A DNA stretch of 10,502 nt. It comes from Acidilobaceae archaeon UBA162. Its GTDB lineage: Archaea; Thermoproteota; Thermoprotei_A; Sulfolobales; Acidilobaceae. Below are positions 6,303-10,502 of the stretch, one piece after another (position 1 is the stretch's first letter; each line of letters starts with the position of its first letter). Under the pieces are notes generated by a model. The model ran no database searches. It saw only the letters and a list, made by a program, of their open reading frames with translations, and had not been told where the DNA came from. The position numbers were made by a program, and so were the translations under genes. Location: contig DAJS01000006.1 in NCBI GenBank assembly GCA_002496425.1, positions 1 through 10,502 on the forward strand. Reading direction: 5' to 3'.

Positions 6303-7862
6303 TTGGCTAGATCTTTGTCGAGCACGGCCCTTGCGGTCATAATAGTGGTTATAGTAGTCGTTGTTACGATAGGGGGCTACTACGCGTATATCAGCAGCAG
6401 GAGGACTGTCAGCACTACAACACCTACAACAATAAGCACGTCAACCACCACCACAAGTGCGCTAAGCAGCACTACAACATCTATGACCACATCAACTAAA
6501 ACCACAACCCCAACTGGCGTGACCCTGTACGTGGCCACCTATACGGGCGCGCCGCAGACCCTGCTGAACTTAGTGATACCGATATTCGAGGAAGAGCACC
6601 CAGGTGTCCACGTCCAGGTGGTAGCCCTGCCGTTCACGCAGTACATAGACAACGAGCTGACGGTTCTCAAGACGGGCTCCTCAAGCTATGATATAGTTAC
6701 CTTCACCCCCACCACTGCTAGGGTCCTGGCGCCCTACGTGGTCCCCCTCAACTCGTCAATAATCAATATCTCTGACCTGCTGTGGCCCGTCGAGAGCTTC
6801 GGCGGCGTGATATACAATCAGACCACGAACCAGTCGATAATTGTCGGCGTGGCCCCATGGGTCTCCAACGTGGTAATATTCTATAACGCCAAGTACTTTG
6901 ACAACTCCACGCTCCAACAGGAGTTCTACCAGGAGTATCACATGCAGCTTAACCCCTGGACGTGGCACAACTGGACAGTTGTAATTGACGTCAGCAAGTT
7001 CTTTGTGAGTCACAACATAACCAAGTACGGCGTGTTGGTGATGGATGACCCGGAGGCCGGTGACGTGCTGGACAGCTTTGAGTCTGTTTATGCTTGGTAC
7101 TACTTCCAGAACTCGACGCTCAACTGTGGGGTTCTGCATGGCATTCCAGGCTTCGGCGTTGAGTTCTACGGCTGCATACCCGGCTGGTGGAACCACCCGT
7201 TCCCTCCGCCCGCCATAAATACCACCGCTGGCGTCGAGGCCCTTGAGACCCTTGAGGCCCTCGTCAGCTACCTGCCTAACCCGACGCAGTTCCAAGTCTC
7301 ATATGATAACATGCCCGAGCTCTTCGCTGAGGGCTACGGACCCGCGGCAGTGAACTACGCCTCTAGGCTCTCAGCTATACTGCAGCAGAACATGTCACCG
7401 TCAGAGGTCCTTATGGCCCCGCTGCCCGGCAACTACTCCATGGCCGGAGGCACGTACTTTGCCGTGAGCAGGTTCTCGGTTCACAAGCAGCTGGCCTTCG
7501 AGTTTCTGGACTTCATAGAGTCCCCGCAGATTCAGGCCCTCATGTTCCTCAAGACGGGCCTGTTCCCCATATCAAAGGGGGCCTATAGGCTACTCCTCAG
7601 TAATACATCGCTACCCGCGTACGAGAGGGAGTGGCTGCAGGCTAACATGATAGCCGCCGAGTACGCCAATGCCTGGGAACCCCTTAACCCAGTCACATTC
7701 CAGCTTGGTGACGCGCTGAGCAACGCAATAATGAGCTACCTGCAGAACCCCACAACCACGAGCCCACAGCAGGTGCTCCAACAGGCTGCCAAGCAATACG
7801 TGCAGATACTGGAAGAGTACTACTCCTCGCTGACCAGCACGACCACAACTACTACAAGCTAA
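6303..7862 (+). CDS. Extracellular sugar-type solute-binding protein of an ABC transporter, 519 aa
   Basis: This is the substrate-capturing lipid-free receptor of a carbohydrate (family 1, MalE-like) ABC importer, acting outside the membrane. Residues 9-30 form one hydrophobic segment after a short basic start, then a Ser/Thr-rich linker runs from about 36 to 71. The binding domain starts at VTLYVATYTG and includes IPIFEEEHPGV, SSSYDIVTF and AGGTYFAVSRFS, typical of the family. Two Cys only (275 and 291) could form a disulfide, and twelve N-X-S/T sequons suggest N-glycosylation. The C-terminus ends in a second Thr run (508-519). The start is TTG; upstream in frame only CTG appears before a stop, and no Met precedes the membrane segment. 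The fused permease follows. The sugar is unknown. Confidence 0.92.
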   Translation: MARSLSSTALAVIIVVIVVVVTIGGYYAYISSRRTVSTTTPTTISTSTTTTSALSSTTTSMTTSTKTTTPTGVTLYVATYTGAPQTLLNLVIPIFEEEHPGVHVQVVALPFTQYIDNELTVLKTGSSSYDIVTFTPTTARVLAPYVVPLNSSIINISDLLWPVESFGGVIYNQTTNQSIIVGVAPWVSNVVIFYNAKYFDNSTLQQEFYQEYHMQLNPWTWHNWTVVIDVSKFFVSHNITKYGVLVMDDPEAGDVLDSFESVYAWYYFQNSTLNCGVLHGIPGFGVEFYGCIPGWWNHPFPPPAINTTAGVEALETLEALVSYLPNPTQFQVSYDNMPELFAEGYGPAAVNYASRLSAILQQNMSPSEVLMAPLPGNYSMAGGTYFAVSRFSVHKQLAFEFLDFIESPQIQALMFLKTGLFPISKGAYRLLLSNTSLPAYEREWLQANMIAAEYANAWEPLNPVTFQLGDALSNAIMSYLQNPTTTSPQQVLQQAAKQYVQILEEYYSSLTSTTTTTTS

Positions 7863-7863
7863 G

Positions 7864-7902
7864 CTGAGGCCCAGGCACGGCCTCAGGCCTACTAGTGTTT
7901 TT
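7864..7902 (+). terminator. Hairpin followed by T run after the binding-protein gene
   Basis: CTGAGGCC (7864-7871) and GGCCTCAG (7879-7886) form a perfect 8-bp stem with a 7-base loop, starting one base after the stop codon. A TTTTT run follows at 7898-7902. This could terminate most transcripts or protect the 3' end of the binding-protein mRNA. The T run is also part of the next TATA box, so its terminator role is uncertain. Confidence 0.35.
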
Positions 7903-7931
7903 AAATTCCTAGTCCTAAGGGTCTCCTGGAG
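7898..7931 (+). promoter_or_regulatory. TATA box and Shine-Dalgarno for the fused permease
   Basis: TTTTTAAATT at 7898-7907 is a good TATA box about 35 bases before the TTG start. GGAG at 7928-7931 lies 5 bases before that TTG. If initiation occurs near 7928-7930, the GGAG would sit at the very 5' end of the primary transcript, so it is more useful on read-through mRNA from the upstream gene. Confidence 0.5.
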
Positions 7932-7936
7932 CCTGC

Positions 7937-9595
7937 TTGAGGCTATCAGTCCCATACATGCTCTACGTACTGGCGTTCGGCGTCGCCCCATTCATAGCTA
8001 CCTTCATTATTGTCGGCTTTGACTATCACTCAGCCCTCCTAGCCCTGAGCCTGGTGCCAGTCAAGGAGATATTCGCCAACACCATAGTTATGGCCGTCAT
8101 GAACTCAGTCTTAGGTGTCATCCTAGGCACACTGGCTGCCGTGGCCATAGACATGCTGAGTGTGAGGTACCAGAGGCCGCTCACCCTGGCCACAGTGCTC
8201 CCTCACACGGTGCCCTTCGTCTCCGCCGCCCTGATCTGGTCCATAAGCCTCTATGGCGGGGGCTGGGGCTGGTTCACGTACCTGCTTCACATAAGCTATG
8301 ACCCGCTCTACCTGGCGCGCACAGCCATCTGGGGCGTCATACTGGTAAGCGTGTGGGGCTCGATGACCTTTCCGTTCATAATAGTCTATGCCAGCCTCAG
8401 GGCTATGCCCAGAGAGCTCAGGGAGACCGCAGAGATGGACAAGATAGGGCTGGCGAGGTACTACGGCGAGGTTGCCATACCTATGGTTAGCAAGGCGATA
8501 CTGATATCATTTGTCATAGAGTTGGCATTCTCCATGGGTATGTTCGACGCCCCCTACGTGCTCACCGGTGGGGGCCCGGGCTACTCGACCACAACCCTTG
8601 GCATACTTGTCTACAACGCCGTGTTCAGCCTCGGAAGCTACTCAGCCGGGGCACTTATAGCTGCAGCCATAGCCGCCTTGGCCACCGTCCCAGCTATAGT
8701 GCTGTTCCTGCTGCTCAGGGCCAACAGGCCCCTGTTGCCCTCAGTACGCCTTAGGATCCCAGACTTAGTGTTCAAGGTAATAATGCTTGTCATACTGAGC
8801 GGCATCATATTCTTCTCTATAATGCCCATATACTGGATGTTCCTGGTGGCCTTCAGGCCCGATGTCCTTGACTTCCACAGGCCACCAATAATGTTACCGG
8901 TGAAGCTAACCGCCGAGTACTTCATCAGGGCCCTCTACGGCTCCGTGCCCTATATGGTTAGCAGCCTAGTGGTAAGCATAGGGGTCGCCCTGATAGCTGT
9001 GTACCTCTCCTCCCCGGCGGCCTTTGAGGTTGCAAGGGGAAGGGCGCCCAGGTGGCTCCTGCCCCTCTCAATATACCTCTACGTCCTACCGCCCATGGCG
9101 TTCATAATACCTATTTACCTTATGTTCGCCAAGACGCATCTGCTTAACACATGGTGGGCCCTAATAGCCTCGATGCCCCTCTTCTCGACAACCTTCGCCC
9201 TCTGGATAATGAGTGGCTACTTCCTCGACCTCCCTAAATCCTATGATGAGGTGGCTGACCTCTTCGGGATAAGGCGCAAGTTCACTAGGCTTATAATGCC
9301 CCTGTCAAGGCCTGTCCTCATGGCAACCTTCATATTGACTGCCGTGGCCACATGGCATGCGCTCTTCTACCCTCTGGTGCTCACCTCGACCCCCTACAGC
9401 TTCAGCTTTCCGCCCTATGGGGCCCAGACGGTAACGATATACGCACTGACGCCCATACAGGAGTCCTCAATAGACTGGGGCATGCTGGCCTCCATAGCCC
9501 TCGTGACGTCGCTGCCGCCCATGATAATTGACGTGCTATTCCTATCAATGATAGCTAGGGGAGGCCCCTCAGGTGGCCTGAAGTTCATAGTATGA
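7937..9595 (+). CDS. Fused sugar ABC transporter permease, MalF-like plus MalG-like, 552 aa
   Basis: One polypeptide holds both membrane subunits of a carbohydrate importer. The first half (about 1-262) is MalF/UgpA-like: its EAA loop is RETAEMDKIGLARYYGEVAI near 162-181 and it carries TGGGPGYSTTTLGI at about 210-223, a MalF hallmark. A short basic linker near 261-276 leads to the MalG/UgpE-like half (277-552), whose EAA loop is YDEVADLFGIRRKFTRLI near 436-453, followed by the W-x-x-LFYPL segment at 473-480. Each half has about six hydrophobic helices and the usual length of a separate subunit. The start is TTG; an ATG seven codons later is possible but would cut into helix 1. No stop or frameshift separates the halves. 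The ATPase that must energise it is absent from the window. Confidence 0.9.
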   Translation: MRLSVPYMLYVLAFGVAPFIATFIIVGFDYHSALLALSLVPVKEIFANTIVMAVMNSVLGVILGTLAAVAIDMLSVRYQRPLTLATVLPHTVPFVSAALIWSISLYGGGWGWFTYLLHISYDPLYLARTAIWGVILVSVWGSMTFPFIIVYASLRAMPRELRETAEMDKIGLARYYGEVAIPMVSKAILISFVIELAFSMGMFDAPYVLTGGGPGYSTTTLGILVYNAVFSLGSYSAGALIAAAIAALATVPAIVLFLLLRANRPLLPSVRLRIPDLVFKVIMLVILSGIIFFSIMPIYWMFLVAFRPDVLDFHRPPIMLPVKLTAEYFIRALYGSVPYMVSSLVVSIGVALIAVYLSSPAAFEVARGRAPRWLLPLSIYLYVLPPMAFIIPIYLMFAKTHLLNTWWALIASMPLFSTTFALWIMSGYFLDLPKSYDEVADLFGIRRKFTRLIMPLSRPVLMATFILTAVATWHALFYPLVLTSTPYSFSFPPYGAQTVTIYALTPIQESSIDWGMLASIALVTSLPPMIIDVLFLSMIARGGPSGGLKFIV

Positions 9596-9603
9596 GCCGC
9601 TAG

Positions 9604-9630
9604 GGCTAATAAGGCAGTCCAGGGGCTGCC
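9604..9630 (+). promoter_or_regulatory. tRNA promoter and leader hairpin
   Basis: GGCTAATAAG at 9604-9613 is a TATA-like element about 31 bases before the tRNA 5' end. Directly after it, 9613-9630 can fold as a 7-bp stem (one G-T pair) with a 4-base loop. The hairpin could mark the permease 3' end or lie in the precursor tRNA leader. Confidence 0.45.
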
Positions 9631-9639
9631 CTCCTCGGT

Positions 9640-9718
9640 GCGGCGGTAGTCTAGCCTGGACTAGGACGCCGGCCCTCCAAGCCGGAGGTCCCGGGTTCAA
9701 ATCCCGGCCGCCGCACCA
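9640..9718 (+). tRNA. tRNA-Gly (anticodon UCC)
   Basis: All arms fold. The acceptor stem GCGGCGG (9640-9646) pairs perfectly with CCGCCGC (9708-9714); the anticodon stem CCGGC/GCCGG encloses the loop CCTCCAA with anticodon TCC at 9676-9678; the T stem CCGGG/CCCGG encloses TTCAAAT. The discriminator is A and the CCA end is encoded in DNA (9716-9718). There is no intron. The 3' half lies opposite a decayed reading frame that resembles an integrase relic, so this tRNA has probably served as an integration site. Confidence 0.97.
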
Positions 9719-9890
9719 TGCTCTTGGCCTTCCTCATTAGGCCGAGCGCGGTCCTCTTCGCCTCCTCCAGTTCCCCTGGACTTACAGCCTGTCCCAAGGT
9801 TCCGCCCTCTGCGAACCCAAAAGCGAGGACCTATATAGTTAACCACTTATAGGTGGTGTAGACGCCTTTATCTTCTCCTGGCCCCTTAGG
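9651..9890 (-). pseudogene. Probable int(N) relic of an SSV-type tyrosine integrase, antisense to tRNA-Gly
   Basis: SSV-type archaeal integrases carry the attachment site inside their own gene, so integration at a tRNA leaves the N-terminal part reading antisense into that tRNA. Here one minus-strand frame starts as GPGEDKGVYTTYKWLTI (down from about 9885), meets an in-frame TAG at 9831-9833, and continues as VLAFGFAEGG, then SPGELEEAKRTALGLMRKAK, into RRPGFEPGTSG encoded opposite the tRNA, stopping at 9651-9653. The tRNA-derived PGFEPGTSG alone proves nothing, since many tRNAs give it in antisense. The preceding 50-70 codons are the real evidence: they have host-like codons, an amphipathic helix, and a KGxY...YK pattern like that of SSV1 integrase as I remember it. 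The catalytic C-terminal part is absent. It may instead be a chance frame. Confidence 0.5.
9674..9718. other. Putative attachment site within the tRNA-Gly 3' half
   Basis: If the antisense frame is an int(N) relic, the core att sequence should run roughly from the anticodon loop to the tRNA 3' end, as known for SSV-type integration. No second copy of this sequence occurs in the window; the far end of any element would lie to the right. Confidence 0.3.
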
Positions 9891-10060
9891 CTTTGGGGCT
9901 GTGAGGAGGATGCACCTCTGGCGAGGGCAACCGTGAGCGGAGCACGAGCTGCCCGAGCCCCCTAGGGAGGTCAGGAGCAGAAGGAGAGGTTCTAGCTGGC
10001 ATATAACTACTACTGATAATAAAAGAGCCCTTCAAATCTTGGAAACAAGCTGGTTCATAG

Positions 10061-10074
10061 GAAACCTAAAATAT
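10061..10074 (+). promoter_or_regulatory. BRE and TATA box of the 59-aa gene
   Basis: GAAACC followed by TAAAATAT matches the BRE-TATA arrangement of archaeal promoters. The TATA centre is about 25-26 bases before the A of the ATG at 10096, which places initiation at the start codon and predicts a leaderless mRNA. Confidence 0.65.
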
Positions 10075-10095
10075 CCCTTTTGATCTTCCTATTAG

Positions 10096-10275
10096 ATGTT
10101 AGAAGATAAAGACGAATTTGCAGATGAGTTCACAGATATGAGTTGGGAACTAGTTGAGGTTGGAACAGAGGAGTTAAGCAAAACGGGATATTGCAAGCTC
10201 GTAAACAAAGTGTTAGGTATAACGTTCATAAACGATCAGGTGCTCTATTTAGGTTCATTAAGTTACATAAGCTAA
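10096..10275 (+). CDS. Small acidic protein of unknown function, 59 aa, low GC
   Basis: An ATG-to-TAA frame encodes MLEDKDEFADEF at the N-terminus and ends in VLYLGSLSYIS. The first 28 residues are strongly acidic; the last 25 are hydrophobic and strand-like, without a clear membrane helix. I recognise no family. By hand count it is about 37% GC, and five of eight Leu codons are TTA, a codon the neighbouring genes hardly use, which points to foreign origin. The well-placed BRE-TATA upstream, the ATG start and the absence of overlap with any other gene make it a credible gene in spite of its size. It lies about 380 bases from the tRNA with the integrase-like relic, so it may be cargo of a virus or plasmid. 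Antitoxin, regulator or viral protein are all possible. Confidence 0.55.
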   Translation: MLEDKDEFADEFTDMSWELVEVGTEELSKTGYCKLVNKVLGITFINDQVLYLGSLSYIS

Positions 10276-10287
10276 TGAAGCTAATGA
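10270..10287. repeat. Tandem 9-bp direct repeat
   Basis: AGCTAATGA occurs twice head to tail, across the stop codon of the 59-aa gene. It could be replication slippage or a small target-site-type duplication at an old insertion boundary. Confidence 0.6.
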
Positions 10288-10288
10288 A

Positions 10289-10337
10289 ACCTGGGAACTG
10301 CGCCCTCTAGAGGGTCCTTCTTCGCGAACCCCCAGGT
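10289..10337. repeat. Nested inverted repeats after the 59-aa gene
   Basis: ACCTGGG (10289-10295) is perfectly inverted as CCCAGGT (10331-10337). Between them lie a perfect 12-base palindrome CCCTCTAGAGGG (10303-10314) and the 8-base palindrome TTCGCGAA (10321-10328). The composition returns to high GC here, so the repeats sit at the junction between low-GC and host-like DNA. Confidence 0.6.
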
Positions 10338-10345
10338 AGAATCTC

Positions 10346-10502
10346 TTGACCCTCTCGATATACATGGCCGTCATTTTCGCCATAAGCTTGCTGCTCAGGG
10401 CCTACTGGGTCTTGTCTGGCAACTTTAGACTCTCCATGGCAGCCATGCAGTGCTCAATAATAATTACTATGCCTCTGGTCCTAGCGGTACTGGTGACGGA
10501 GC
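10346..10502 (+). CDS. Partial membrane protein frame, cut by the window edge
   Basis: From TTG 10346 (or ATG 10364) a frame stays open to the window end for 52 codons. It encodes YMAVIFAISLLLRAYWVLSG and then CSIIITMPLVLAVLV, two likely membrane helices joined by a short loop with Arg and Asn. Codons are host-like. A stop lies in frame just upstream (10337-10339), and I see no TATA box or Shine-Dalgarno at the right distance, so this may be either a true N-terminus or the inside of a broken gene. The family is not recognised. Confidence 0.4.
   Translation, partial: MTLSIYMAVIFAISLLLRAYWVLSGNFRLSMAAMQCSIIITMPLVLAVLVTE

Noticed and set aside
6400..6525. ACA/CCA-rich low-complexity DNA as a microsatellite or CRISPR-like repeat
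   Set aside because: There are no regular units or spacers. It simply encodes the Ser/Thr-rich linker of the binding protein.
6756..7295. Long minus-strand frames opposite the binding-protein gene
   Set aside because: They lack start signals and protein-like character. They are explained as complements of a GC-rich gene with strong codon bias.
9651..9718. PGFEPGTSG peptide taken alone as proof of an integrase or a gene
   Set aside because: Antisense translation of conserved tRNA T and anticodon arms yields this peptide in many genomes. Only the part outside the tRNA was counted as evidence.
9891..9990. Possible small structured RNA in the GC-rich stretch right of the relic
   Set aside because: Short hairpins such as 9881-9899 exist, but I found no paired C/D or H/ACA boxes, no SRP or RNase P signatures and no tRNA fold.
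10258..10383. Minus-strand 41-aa frame starting MAKMTAMYIERVKRFYLG
   Set aside because: It overlaps the tandem repeat, the palindromes and the 3' end of the low-GC gene. It uses CGC for Arg, unlike the neighbours, and has no promoter; the opposite strand gives convincing membrane helices.

Overview
The window looks like a chromosomal piece of a thermophilic crenarchaeon with medium-high GC. The evidence is TATA-box promoters with short or absent leaders, Arg AGG and Ile ATA codon use, an archaeal Pelota gene, and a stand-alone threonyl-tRNA synthetase editing protein that lacks a recognisable catalytic core, an arrangement known from Crenarchaeota. A sugar ABC transporter and the base composition would suit an Acidilobus-like organism, but that placement is inference.

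Positions 1-55 hold no assignable gene. Positions 56-1735 carry two minus-strand genes of unknown function, each with its own TATA box. Positions 1797-4859 form a compact minus-strand operon, read right to left: threonyl-tRNA editing protein, Pelota (pelA), class I SAM methyltransferase. The spacing is 8 bp and then 0 bp, and the two downstream genes have good Shine-Dalgarno sequences, so this reads as a translation quality-control unit. Just upstream, 4913-5491 holds a minus-strand membrane-protein pseudogene broken by several frameshifts.

From 5570 transcription runs to the right: a Dph6-like diphthine-ammonia ligase family protein, then an extracellular sugar-type solute-binding protein with Ser/Thr-rich segments at both ends, then one polypeptide fusing the two permease subunits (MalF-like plus MalG-like). 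No transporter ATPase lies in the window. A hairpin and a fresh TATA box separate the binding protein from the permease.

A tRNA-Gly(UCC) gene at 9640-9718 marks a change of character. Antisense to it and extending rightward is a decayed reading frame that I interpret as the int(N) remnant of an SSV-type integrase, the sign of an element integrated at the tRNA 3' end. Beyond it, 9891-10060 shows no gene. A low-GC, apparently leaderless gene for a 59-residue protein follows at 10096-10275, then tandem and inverted repeats, then the start of a membrane-protein frame cut by the window edge. The right 850 bases are therefore the most likely accessory, mobile-element-derived part of the window.
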